Source: Tous-C4FEB sp044356555
GTDB lineage: Bacteria; Verrucomicrobiota; Verrucomicrobiia; Opitutales; Opitutaceae
Length of the DNA: 64,000 bases
Assembly: GCA_044356555.1 (NCBI GenBank)
Contig: JBIKWB010000002.1
Span: 186,001 to 250,000, forward strand
Direction of reading: 5' to 3'
Shown here: in pieces, positions 1 through 8,746 of the stretch
Layout: each line of letters starts with the position of its first letter
Position numbering within the stretch: position 1 is the first letter of the stretch
Program-made: the position numbers and the translations under genes
The notes under the pieces: generated by a model
Database searches by the model: none
Told to the model about the DNA's origin: nothing
Seen by the model: only the letters and a program-made list of their open reading frames with translations

Positions 1-41
1 CCGCTCGCCCTCCTGATGCTCTGGCGGTTCGCGCGCCAGCC

Positions 42-2444
42 GTGGGTCCTCGCCAAAGTGCAACCTTCTCCCAATTGAAAACCATTACCGAACATTTCGA
101 CATCGTCGTCTGCGGCGGCGGCCTCGCCGGCTTTTGCGCGGCGCTCGCCGCCGCCCGCCAAGGCGCGAAAACCTGCCTCCTCCACGACCGCCCGGTTCTC
201 GGGGGCAACAGCTCCTCCGAGGTGCGGGTGACGCCGCACGGCGCGGCGGCGTTTCATGCCTACGCACGGGAGACCGGGATCCTTTCCGAACTGCTCATCG
301 AGGAGCGTGCGCGCAACCACGAGACGATTTTTGAAAATGGCTGGACCAATAGCGTATGGGATCTCGTGCTCTACGACGCGGCGCAGACCGCGCCCAATCT
401 TATGCTGCGTCTTAACACCGCCGTGGTCGCGGTCGAGTTCGCGGGCGCGGGCCGCGTGACCGGAGCCCCGTTGCCGGACGCACGCTTCGGTTATCTGCAC
501 CGCCCGGCCTGTGCGCCGGAGCGGCGGATCACCGCCGTCGTCGCCCGCGTGGCCAATGCCGAGACGGAACTTGTCGTGCAAGCCGAACTCTTCATCGACT
601 GCACGGGCGACGGCCTCGTGGCCGACCTCGCCGGCTGCGAGTGGCGCATGGGCAGCGAGGGTAGCGAGGAATTCCGCGAGCCCCACGCGCCGGGTAAGCC
701 GAGCCGTGATACCATGGGAAACTCCATCCACTTCCGCGCGCGCGATCTCGGTCGTCCCGCGCCGTTCACGCCGCCGGATTGGGCGGTGAAGCACACCGAC
801 GCACGCTATTTCTACGAACAAGGCCGCAAGCCCAAGGACCTGCGGGGCGGCTACTGGTGGCTCGAGATCGGCGTGCCTTGGGACACCATCCACGACGCCG
901 AGAACATCCGCCACGAACTCACCCGGCACACGCTCGGAGTGTGGGATTGGATCAAAAATCGGGACCCGCTCACGCGCGACGCCGCGGCCAACTACGCGCT
1001 CGATTGGATCGGCCAGGTGCCCGGCAAACGCGAAAGCCGGCGCATCTTGGGTCGTCACCTGCTCACCGAGCACGACATCCAGAATAAAGTCGTTTTCCCC
1101 GACGAGATTGCTTTCGGCGGCTGGTTCCTCGATCTGCACACACCAGGCGGCTTGCTCGCGCCCACAAGCGAACCCGCCAGTGCGGAGGGCTACAAACCGA
1201 CGAGTGACTACTCGATCAAAAGTTATGTCGGTCCCTACGGTCTGCCGTTGCGGAGCCTCATCGCGAAGGATGTGGACAACCTGCTGATGGCGGGACGCAA
1301 CGTCAGCGCTACGCACGCCGCGCTCGGCACCGTGCGCGTGATGGCCACCACCGCCCTCATGGGCCAAGCCGCCGGCACCGCCTGTGCGCTGGCGATTCGC
1401 CGTGGCATTGCGCCGCACGCGTTCACGCCGGCTGATGTCGGCGCGGTGCAGCAACGTCTGCTGCGCGACGGTTGCTTTTTGCCGAATGTCGCCACCGCCG
1501 ATCCACTAGATTTAGCTCGGAGTGCGCGGGCGAGCGCGAGCAGCGAAGCGGCGTTCGCCGGCATCGGTCCGGATGACTGCGGTCGGCACGAGGGGCTGAC
1601 GTTTTGGTCCGACCAGGCGGTGCAGCTCGGGCGTGAGGAACTCAATGCTCGTCGCGGCCAATGGATCGCGATCGGGACGGACCGGGTGGATCAGCTGGAA
1701 GTGTGTCTGGTCAATCTCACCGCCGAACCGCGGCGCGTGCCCGTGTGGCTCGTCGCGGTGGATCATCTTTGGGATTACCGCACCGAGCCGGGAACTCCGC
1801 TCGCGACGACCGAACTTCTGGTGCCACCGGGCGGCCCGCACTGGATTACTTGGCCGATCGGGTTGGCGGTGAAGCCGGGCAGCTACGTGCGCCTAGATTT
1901 GGGCCGCGATTCTCAAGTCTGTTGGCCGACTGCCGGCGCAATTCTCCCCGGCCACATGGCGGCCTACGACATGGGCCACGGGCGGATGCGTCGTTATGGT
2001 AATGGCGTCACACTTAGCTTTCGGATCACGCCGGCGCAGCCGGCATTCGGGCCCGCGCAGGTCCTTTCGGGCGTCACGCGGCCGCATCGTGCGACGAATC
2101 TTTGGCGCTCCGATCCGACCTTGGCGTTGCCCCAGTGGCTAGAACTCGCTTGGGCTGCCCCCCAGCGCATCGCGACGGTCGAGTTGACGTTCCCCGGCCA
2201 TCTCGTGCGCGAGTATCACGCCTACGGGCCGTTCTACCGCGATGCGCAGTGCCCGCGCGACTACGCGCTGGAGGCGTGGCGCGACGGTGCTTGGGTGAGG
2301 CTCATCGCGGTCGAAGGAAATTACCAACGGCAGCGGCGGCATGAGTTGCCCGTGGCGGTGACAACCGAGCGGCTACGTGTGGTCGTCGGCGCCACCAATG
2401 GTGATCCTTCGGCGGCGATCTATGAGGTGCGCTGCTACGCTTAG
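42..2444 (+). CDS. FAD-dependent oxidoreductase with C-terminal discoidin-like domain
   Basis: The protein (800 residues) opens with a dinucleotide-binding beta-alpha-beta unit (CGGGLAGFCAA, residues about 24-34) followed by an FAD-contacting GGNSSSEVR segment, the pattern of the FAD_oxidored family (PF12831). A second FAD-binding stretch near residues 410-450 (LLMAGRNVSATHAALGTVR) is also typical. The last 130 residues are beta-rich and resemble an F5/8 type C (discoidin) carbohydrate-binding fold, which suggests a polysaccharide- or sugar-linked substrate. No signal peptide is visible. The start used is GTG at 42; it lies close to the window edge and a start further upstream cannot be excluded. 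The stop overlaps the stop of the convergent gene by four bases. The substrate is unknown; many homologues sit in Planctomycetes/Verrucomicrobia glycan-degradation loci. Confidence 0.8.
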   Translation: MGPRQSATFSQLKTITEHFDIVVCGGGLAGFCAALAAARQGAKTCLLHDRPVLGGNSSSEVRVTPHGAAAFHAYARETGILSELLIEERARNHETIFENGWTNSVWDLVLYDAAQTAPNLMLRLNTAVVAVEFAGAGRVTGAPLPDARFGYLHRPACAPERRITAVVARVANAETELVVQAELFIDCTGDGLVADLAGCEWRMGSEGSEEFREPHAPGKPSRDTMGNSIHFRARDLGRPAPFTPPDWAVKHTDARYFYEQGRKPKDLRGGYWWLEIGVPWDTIHDAENIRHELTRHTLGVWDWIKNRDPLTRDAAANYALDWIGQVPGKRESRRILGRHLLTEHDIQNKVVFPDEIAFGGWFLDLHTPGGLLAPTSEPASAEGYKPTSDYSIKSYVGPYGLPLRSLIAKDVDNLLMAGRNVSATHAALGTVRVMATTALMGQAAGTACALAIRRGIAPHAFTPADVGAVQQRLLRDGCFLPNVATADPLDLARSARASASSEAAFAGIGPDDCGRHEGLTFWSDQAVQLGREELNARRGQWIAIGTDRVDQLEVCLVNLTAEPRRVPVWLVAVDHLWDYRTEPGTPLATTELLVPPGGPHWITWPIGLAVKPGSYVRLDLGRDSQVCWPTAGAILPGHMAAYDMGHGRMRRYGNGVTLSFRITPAQPAFGPAQVLSGVTRPHRATNLWRSDPTLALPQWLELAWAAPQRIATVELTFPGHLVREYHAYGPFYRDAQCPRDYALEAWRDGAWVRLIAVEGNYQRQRRHELPVAVTTERLRVVVGATNGDPSAAIYEVRCYA

Positions 2445-3355
2445 GGTCGTGGCAGCTGGCGGAATTCTTCGCTGCGACGGAGATCTTCGCGGATGCGGTT
2501 TTCGTCCCAGGCTTTTTCCCGGACGAGGCGGCGGTAATTTTCCAGGCCGGCGGGATCGGGGTCGCGTTTCAAAATGTCGCGGTAGGCGCGGGTGATGGCG
2601 GCGGTGACGGAGAGGGCGTCGCCTTCCTTGCTGCGTCGGAGTTCGGCGCGGAGTTCGGCTTCGGTTTGGCCGCGGCTGAGGGTGCGCGTGTAGGTGGCGA
2701 GGCCGGACGCGTCGGGATCCCGGCCGAGGACTTCGCGGTAGACGCGGCGCACGATCGCGGAGAAGTCTCGCGAGCGGAATTCGTCGCTGCGGCGGAGCGC
2801 GTCGCGGAGTTGCGGCTCGGACCAGCCGGCGTCGAGCAGGCGGCCGCGATAGAAGCGAAGGCCGTCGGGTTCGGGATCGCGGTTGAGAATATCGCGATAG
2901 GCCGCGCGAAGGGCCCGGGCGGCGTCGCGCTGTGACCATTGGTAGAAGACGGGGCCGGTAGGCGCGGCTTCGACTTGGAGCGAGGAGATGGCGCGGTCCC
3001 AGGTGATCGCGTTGGTCTGACCGAGCGAGAAGGCGGTGAGGTCGGGCGTAGTGCGGTTGAGCCAAGTCGCGGCGCCGCGGAACTGAGAGTGTTCGAAGAC
3101 GGCGACGCGGACCGGGCCCTCGAGACGGACGGAGCGGATGCGGTCGTTGAAGGGGCGGCCGCGTTGATCGCGGAGGAATTCGAGGTTATCGATACTGGCC
3201 CCGGCTTCGACGACGAGGACCTCGCCGCGGTAGTCGAGCTCGGTGAAGAAGGAGACGCGGCCGGCGGAGGCGGCGGGTTGGGCGGCGACGGGGGAAACTA
3301 GCGCGAGAGCGAGGGCGAGCGCCGCGATGAGGCGGTGAAGAGCGGCGCGGAGCAT
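2441..3355 (-). CDS. Secreted beta/gamma-crystallin-like protein with DUF4214 repeats
   Basis: The chosen ATG at 3355 gives 304 residues with a clear signal peptide (LIAALALALALVSPVAAQ). A longer frame to 3529 would add a proline-rich leader that hides the signal, so it was rejected. Residues about 35-130 carry two crystallin-type Greek-key motifs (FFTELDYRG and VFEHSQFRG), followed by three DUF4214-like repeats of about 50 residues, each with an RDI/LxRDPDxxG(L) core and ending in a LRRSxEF-type helix. DUF4214 occurs in exported and S-layer-associated proteins, so an extracytoplasmic structural or carbohydrate-related role is plausible, but the function is not known. It lies downstream of the sugar isomerase-like gene on the same strand. 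Confidence 0.75.
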   Translation of the reverse strand: MLRAALHRLIAALALALALVSPVAAQPAASAGRVSFFTELDYRGEVLVVEAGASIDNLEFLRDQRGRPFNDRIRSVRLEGPVRVAVFEHSQFRGAATWLNRTTPDLTAFSLGQTNAITWDRAISSLQVEAAPTGPVFYQWSQRDAARALRAAYRDILNRDPEPDGLRFYRGRLLDAGWSEPQLRDALRRSDEFRSRDFSAIVRRVYREVLGRDPDASGLATYTRTLSRGQTEAELRAELRRSKEGDALSVTAAITRAYRDILKRDPDPAGLENYRRLVREKAWDENRIREDLRRSEEFRQLPRP

Positions 3356-3398
3356 AGCCGGGGGGCGTGGGAGGGCGGGTCGGAGACCCCGCCCTACT

Positions 3399-4238
3399 TC
3401 ATTTGGCGCGGGTCCAGGCTTTTTGCAGTTCGCCGCGGAGAACGGCGGCGTCGGGCCAGGCGGGGGGGAGGCCGGTGATGTTGTAGCCGCCGCCGCCGGC
3501 AAAATACGGTCCCATCTCGGGGCAGGCAAAGAGGGTCCGATTCTTGTTCGCGGGAGCCTTTTTCCAGAGTGCCATGAAGGCCTCGACGAAGACCAAGTAG
3601 CTTTTCACTTCGGGCGTGAGCGCGCCGCGATGGGTGACGGGGACTTGGCAGTGGTGGCCGTTGAAAGGGCGGAAGTGGGCTTGCTCGCTGTGTTGGACGA
3701 GTTCGGGGTGATCGAGGAGTCGCTCGATGTAGTTGCCGGGATGCAGGTGCTTCACGCTGGCGATGTGGGAGAAATCGAAATTCATCCGGATGAGGCGGCC
3801 GGTGGCGCGGTGGTAGCGTTCGGCGATCTCGTAGGTCTTTTCGGGCGTCTCGGTGCAGCAATCGCGGTGAACCTCGAGAGCGGGAAAGATTCCGCCGATT
3901 TTCTCGGCGGCGCGGTCGAGGGCGAGCCAGTGTTTGGTGGCGAGGGCGGGTGGGGTGTCGTGATTGTCGAGTTGGACGTTGATGTGGACCGCGCCGGCTT
4001 CCTTTTGCTCGCGGAGGCGGTCGGCAAACTCGGTGGGGTCGTCGGTGGAGATGAAGCCGAGGATGTGGCGGAGCCCGTGTTTCTCCGCGAGGCGACGGTG
4101 TTCGGGGGTGACGCGGGTGGTGATGCCGTCGAAGCCGGCGGCGGCGATGGCCTTGATCTTCTTTTCGAGCGACCACTCTTTTGCCGGTGAAGGATGACCG
4201 ACGAGGGACCAGAGGTTGGCGATGTGGGCGATCTTCAT
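3399..4238 (-). CDS. Sugar phosphate isomerase/epimerase family protein (AP-endonuclease-2 TIM barrel)
   Basis: A start at 4238 (MKIAHIANLWSLVGHPSP) gives 279 residues, the normal length for this TIM-barrel family (PF01261). The longer upstream reading would translate an AT-rich repeat and is rejected. Characteristic elements are the early GFDGI strand-helix unit, a mid-protein EVHRDCCTETPEKTYEIA region carrying a probable metal-ligand Glu/His, and MNFDFSHI, which resembles the metal-binding strand of xylose isomerase-like proteins. Members isomerise or epimerise keto-sugars, for example hydroxypyruvate isomerase or inosose dehydratase. The adjacent 3-hydroxyisobutyrate dehydrogenase-type gene on the same strand would fit a hydroxypyruvate/tartronate-semialdehyde type of pathway, but the substrate cannot be assigned from sequence. 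Confidence 0.75.
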   Translation of the reverse strand: MKIAHIANLWSLVGHPSPAKEWSLEKKIKAIAAAGFDGITTRVTPEHRRLAEKHGLRHILGFISTDDPTEFADRLREQKEAGAVHINVQLDNHDTPPALATKHWLALDRAAEKIGGIFPALEVHRDCCTETPEKTYEIAERYHRATGRLIRMNFDFSHIASVKHLHPGNYIERLLDHPELVQHSEQAHFRPFNGHHCQVPVTHRGALTPEVKSYLVFVEAFMALWKKAPANKNRTLFACPEMGPYFAGGGGYNITGLPPAWPDAAVLRGELQKAWTRAK

Positions 4239-4371
4239 GGATTTTTGATTTTTGAATCTGAACTGCCGTTCTGTTCGGTAACTCGATTTTCGATTTCGGA
4301 ATGTCGGAGGAGGCGCGGTGGCGGTGATTTCCTGGAAATCGAAAATCCCGAATCGAAATTCGAAATTCCGC
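4239..4371. repeat. AT-rich 'AAATCGAAAATC' leader repeat cluster
   Basis: This 133-base gap between two minus-strand genes holds several imperfect copies of a heptamer-like unit, read on the minus strand as AAATCGAAAATC. Examples are TTTTTGATTTTTGAATC near 4241, CGATTTTCGATTTCGG near 4283 and GAAATCGAAAATCCCG near 4337, followed by CGAAATTCGAAATTCC. The last two are in opposite orientation, so the transcript could fold into a hairpin. The composition differs sharply from the flanking G+C-rich genes. Related copies lie just upstream of thrS (10688-10735) and pyrB (24418-24432). Confidence 0.6.
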
Positions 4372-5256
4372 TCAGGCGTGCCGGCCTTTGAAGGTGAGCT
4401 CGGCGACGCCGCTCTTGTCGAGGGCGCCAAGGCCGAGGGCGTTCATGCGGTCGAATTGGAGTTTGGTGGCGGCGGCGAGCGGCATCGGCAGGCCGGTTTC
4501 GGCGCCGAGGACCCAAGCGATGGTGGAGTCTTTGGCGGCGTGGGCGCCGGAAAAGTAACAGGAATGGTCGCGGTTTTGCATGTCCTCGCCGTCGGTTTTG
4601 AGGACCTGAGAGTTGGCGCCGGTCTGGGAGAAGACCTCGCGGAGCATCGTGAGGTCGAGCCCGAGGGCAGCACCGAGGCCGAGGCCTTCGGCGAGACCGG
4701 CAGTGTTGATGTTCATGACCATGTTGACGAGGGCCTTCACCTGCGCGGCTTGGCCGGTGCCGCCGATGTAGCGGAGGGCGGTGCTGAGTTTTTCGAGGAT
4801 GGGGAGCACGCGATCAAAGACGGCTTTTTCGCCGGCGCACATGAGGTAAAGCGTGCCGTTGCGGGCTTGGGGGATCGACGAAGCCATGCAGCCCTCGAGG
4901 CTGGAAGCGCCGACGGCATGGGCGCGGCGCTCGACCTCGACGTGGATCTTGGGCGTGAGGGTGGCGCAGTTGATGAAGATCTTGCCTTTCGCGCCGAGGA
5001 GAAGGGAGTCGCCGGTCTCGCCGAAGACGGCGAGCTGGGATGCATCATCGGTAACGACGGTGATGATCACGTCGGCGGCGGCGGTGACCGCCGCGAGGGA
5101 GGGGGCGTGGAACGCGCCCAGCTCGGCGGCGAGGGTGGCGGCAGAGGGGGCGTGGGCGTCGTAGACGGCGGTCACGCTGAAGTTACAATCCTTGAGGCGG
5201 CGGGCCATGTTGGCCCCCATGCGACCGACTCCGACGAAGGCGATTTTTTGCGACAT
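4372..5256 (-). CDS. NAD(P)-dependent 3-hydroxyisobutyrate dehydrogenase-family reductase
   Basis: The 294-residue protein has the N-terminal Rossmann motif G9-x-G11-x-x-G14 (FVGVGRMGANM) of the 3-hydroxyisobutyrate dehydrogenase / tartronate semialdehyde reductase family. It also has the substrate-binding segment near residues 121-135 (EGCMASSIPQARNGTL) and the expected catalytic lysine K174 in AAQVKALVNM. Such enzymes reversibly oxidise 3-hydroxy acids; several related beta-hydroxyacid reductases also belong here, including GlxR, GarR and succinic semialdehyde reductases. The EGC(M)xS variant differs from the classical DAPVSGG motif, so the substrate may be non-classical. It ends just upstream of the isomerase-like gene and starts 23 bases after the metallo-hydrolase gene, suggesting co-transcription. 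Confidence 0.85.
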   Translation of the reverse strand: MSQKIAFVGVGRMGANMARRLKDCNFSVTAVYDAHAPSAATLAAELGAFHAPSLAAVTAAADVIITVVTDDASQLAVFGETGDSLLLGAKGKIFINCATLTPKIHVEVERRAHAVGASSLEGCMASSIPQARNGTLYLMCAGEKAVFDRVLPILEKLSTALRYIGGTGQAAQVKALVNMVMNINTAGLAEGLGLGAALGLDLTMLREVFSQTGANSQVLKTDGEDMQNRDHSCYFSGAHAAKDSTIAWVLGAETGLPMPLAAATKLQFDRMNALGLGALDKSGVAELTFKGRHA

Positions 5257-5279
5257 GATGATAAAGGGAGGGTGTTGAG

Positions 5280-6104
5280 TTAGCGGGCGAAAAATGGGTT
5301 GTGCTGGCGCTCCTGCGTGAGCGTGGTGAGGGGGCCGTGGCCGCAGGCGAAGACGGTGTCGCGGTAAAGCGTCATGAGTTTGGTGCGGTTGTTCTCAAAC
5401 TGGTCCTTAAAGTGGGTGGGGCTGCCGCCCATCGAACTCGCGAAGATGGAATCGCCGACGATGGCGAGCGGCCAGCTGAGGCCGCTGACGACGAAGGAAG
5501 TCATGCCGGGGGAGTGGCCAAAGGTGTAGAGGGTCTTGACGGCTAGTTCGCCGAAATGGAAGTGGGCGTTTTCCTTGAAGGTTTGCGCGCCGGGCGCATC
5601 GGAGGGCTCCAATTCGCTCGCCCAAACCGTTGCTTTCGTCGCGGCGACGAGCTTGGGCAGGTCGGCGATGTGGTCGTCGTGGGTGTGGGTGAGAAAGATG
5701 GCGGAGACGCGGAGTTTTTCGGCTTCGATCAAGCTGATCATGTCGTCGCAGTTGGCGCCGGTGTCGAACACGGCGGCTTCCCGGGTGCCGCTGTCCCAGA
5801 TCAGGTAGCTGTTGACCGTCATGTCCTCGAAGGCGGTGTTGAACATCGCGAAGCCGCGTTTAAAGAGCGGGGCCTCGGGATACCAAGATTTGTGGGCGAG
5901 GGCGACCAAGGCATCGACGCTCAGGCGCAGGTGGCGCGCGACGCGGCGGATGACCAGTTCGTTGACTTGGCCGCCCTTGACGGCGGCGAGCTCGGGCAGG
6001 CTGATTTCGGCCCGCTGGGCGAGATCGGCGTCGGAAATCTTCAAGCCGCGCTGGGCCTTGTTGATGACGTCGTTGAAATTATCTTCGAGCGGAATTCGGG
6101 GCAT
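5280..6104 (-). CDS. MBL-fold metallo-hydrolase with N-terminal HTH-like domain
   Basis: With the start at 6104 the protein is 274 residues. The first 75 residues look like an XRE/lambda-type helix-turn-helix (DADLAQRAEISLPELAAVKGG, followed by a VARHLRLSVDALVAL helix). The remainder is a metallo-beta-lactamase fold with the zinc motif H140-T-H142-D-D144-H145, a GHSPGM strand, GDSIF and a C-terminal CGHGPLTTL. The hydrolase part resembles glyoxalase II-like thiol-ester hydrolases. The fusion suggests either a regulator that senses or hydrolyses a metabolite, or an enzyme with a dimerisation module of HTH ancestry. It is the first gene of the minus-strand run leading to the dehydrogenase and isomerase genes. 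Confidence 0.8.
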   Translation of the reverse strand: MPRIPLEDNFNDVINKAQRGLKISDADLAQRAEISLPELAAVKGGQVNELVIRRVARHLRLSVDALVALAHKSWYPEAPLFKRGFAMFNTAFEDMTVNSYLIWDSGTREAAVFDTGANCDDMISLIEAEKLRVSAIFLTHTHDDHIADLPKLVAATKATVWASELEPSDAPGAQTFKENAHFHFGELAVKTLYTFGHSPGMTSFVVSGLSWPLAIVGDSIFASSMGGSPTHFKDQFENNRTKLMTLYRDTVFACGHGPLTTLTQERQHNPFFAR

Positions 6105-6289
6105 AGGTCCAAAACGGTGCGGCGGGTGCCGGGGCGTGCAAGCTGAATGGCGGTGAAAGAATGCGGGGCGTCGAGCTGGGCCCGGGCGGTCGGGTGCGGC
6201 CGAAACGGGCCCCGCACGATCGCCGCCGGTCGGTGGGTAAAACGGGGTTGGGAAAATAATTTTGATACATGACCTAATCAAAAAGGCTC

Positions 6290-7795
<1,506 letters not shown>

Positions 7796-7818
7796 GTTAA
7801 TCCTCAATCTATCCATCC

Positions 7819-8157
7819 ATGAAATTCATCACCGCCATCATCAAACCCTTCAAACTCGACGAAGTGAAAGAGGCGCTGAGCGCCGTCGGGATCGAAGGCA
7901 TGACCGTCACCGAGGTAAAGGGCTACGGACGCCAAAAAGGACACACCGAGATCTATCGCGGGAGCGAATACACGGTCGATTTTCTGCCCAAGGTGAAAAT
8001 CGAGATCGCTGTGACCGACGACCTCGTCGGCAAAGCGGTCGAGGCGATCACGAAGTCGGCCAAGACCGGCAAGATCGGCGACGGCAAAATCTTCGTGATG
8101 CCACTCGAGGAAGTTATCCGCATCCGCACCGACGAGCGCGGTGAGTCGGCGGTTTGA
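7819..8157 (+). CDS. glnK: Nitrogen regulatory protein PII (GlnB/GlnK)
   Basis: A 112-residue PII protein with the T-loop GSEYTVDFLPK carrying Y51, the uridylylation target, the PII signature around KGYGRQKGHTEIYRG, and the C-terminal GKIGDGKIFVMPLEEVIRIRT signature. PII trimers sense 2-oxoglutarate, ATP and ADP, and block Amt channels or adjust glutamine synthetase control. Its position immediately after amt supports the GlnK-type assignment; glnB is the alternative name. The gene is followed by a strong hairpin terminator. Confidence 0.95.
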   Translation: MKFITAIIKPFKLDEVKEALSAVGIEGMTVTEVKGYGRQKGHTEIYRGSEYTVDFLPKVKIEIAVTDDLVGKAVEAITKSAKTGKIGDGKIFVMPLEEVIRIRTDERGESAV

Positions 8158-8177
8158 GCGTTTTTTAAACTGATCCT

Positions 8178-8206
8178 AAGGTCGGCTCATGGGAGCCGGC
8201 CTTTTT
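8178..8206. terminator. Rho-independent terminator after glnK
   Basis: AAGGTCGGCTC (8178-8188) pairs with GAGCCGGCCTT (8193-8203) with one G-T wobble and a four-base loop, then a T run. The left arm begins with A residues on the plus strand, so the element may also terminate the convergent TPR gene. Confidence 0.85.
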
Positions 8207-8209
8207 CGT

Positions 8210-8689
8210 TCAAAGCCGGTTCGCCTCGTGGCGGATCGAACGCTGGTAGGCGGTGATGCCGGGATCTTCGCTGGTGTCGGCGAGAGCGAGCAAAAGAAGC
8301 TTGGTGGCTTCGGCGTGGTTGCCTTGGGCTTGAAGCGTCAAAGCCAAGAAGACGTCGAATTCACGATTGTCGGGAAATTGCGTTTGGCCCGACCGGAGGA
8401 CTTCGGCGGAGCGGGCGAACTGGCCGGTGTGACGGAGCGTGGAGCCGAGACCGAGGAGCGCGCCGGCGAGTTCGTTGGGTGCGAGGCCGAGGGCGATGGC
8501 TCGTTCGTAGTGGGGGACGGCCTCGGCTGCGCGGTCGAGCACCTCGCTCGTCCATGCGAGTTGGTAGGCGATCTCGGGAACGTGGGGAAAACGGGCGTCG
8601 AGTTTCTGCAGCAGCCCGAGGACGTGATCCACTTGGCCGCCGTGGCGGGCGCCGATGATGGCGTCGAGTTCGGATTTCCAGTCAGACAT
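8210..8689 (-). CDS. Tetratricopeptide-repeat protein
   Basis: The 159-residue protein consists of about four TPR-like helix pairs (for example VPEIAYQLAWTSEVLDRAAE, YERAIALGLAPNELAGALLG and TQFPDNREFDVFLALTLQAQ). There is no signal peptide or enzyme motif, so a soluble protein-interaction role is likely. It sits 57 bases after thrS on the same strand, but a hairpin terminator lies between them. The function is unknown. Confidence 0.75.
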   Translation of the reverse strand: MSDWKSELDAIIGARHGGQVDHVLGLLQKLDARFPHVPEIAYQLAWTSEVLDRAAEAVPHYERAIALGLAPNELAGALLGLGSTLRHTGQFARSAEVLRSGQTQFPDNREFDVFLALTLQAQGNHAEATKLLLLALADTSEDPGITAYQRSIRHEANRL

Positions 8690-8727
8690 CGGAAAAGAAG
8701 AAAGCGCGGAGGTAAGCTCCGCGCTTT
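8690..8727 (-). terminator. Rho-independent terminator after thrS
   Basis: AAAGCGCGGAG (8701-8711) and CTCCGCGCTTT (8717-8727) form a perfect 11-bp stem with a five-base loop. Downstream on the minus strand the RNA reads TCTTCTTTTCC. It separates thrS from the TPR gene and may leave partial read-through. Confidence 0.75.
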
Positions 8728-8746
8728 CGGATTTAGGATGGGTCGC

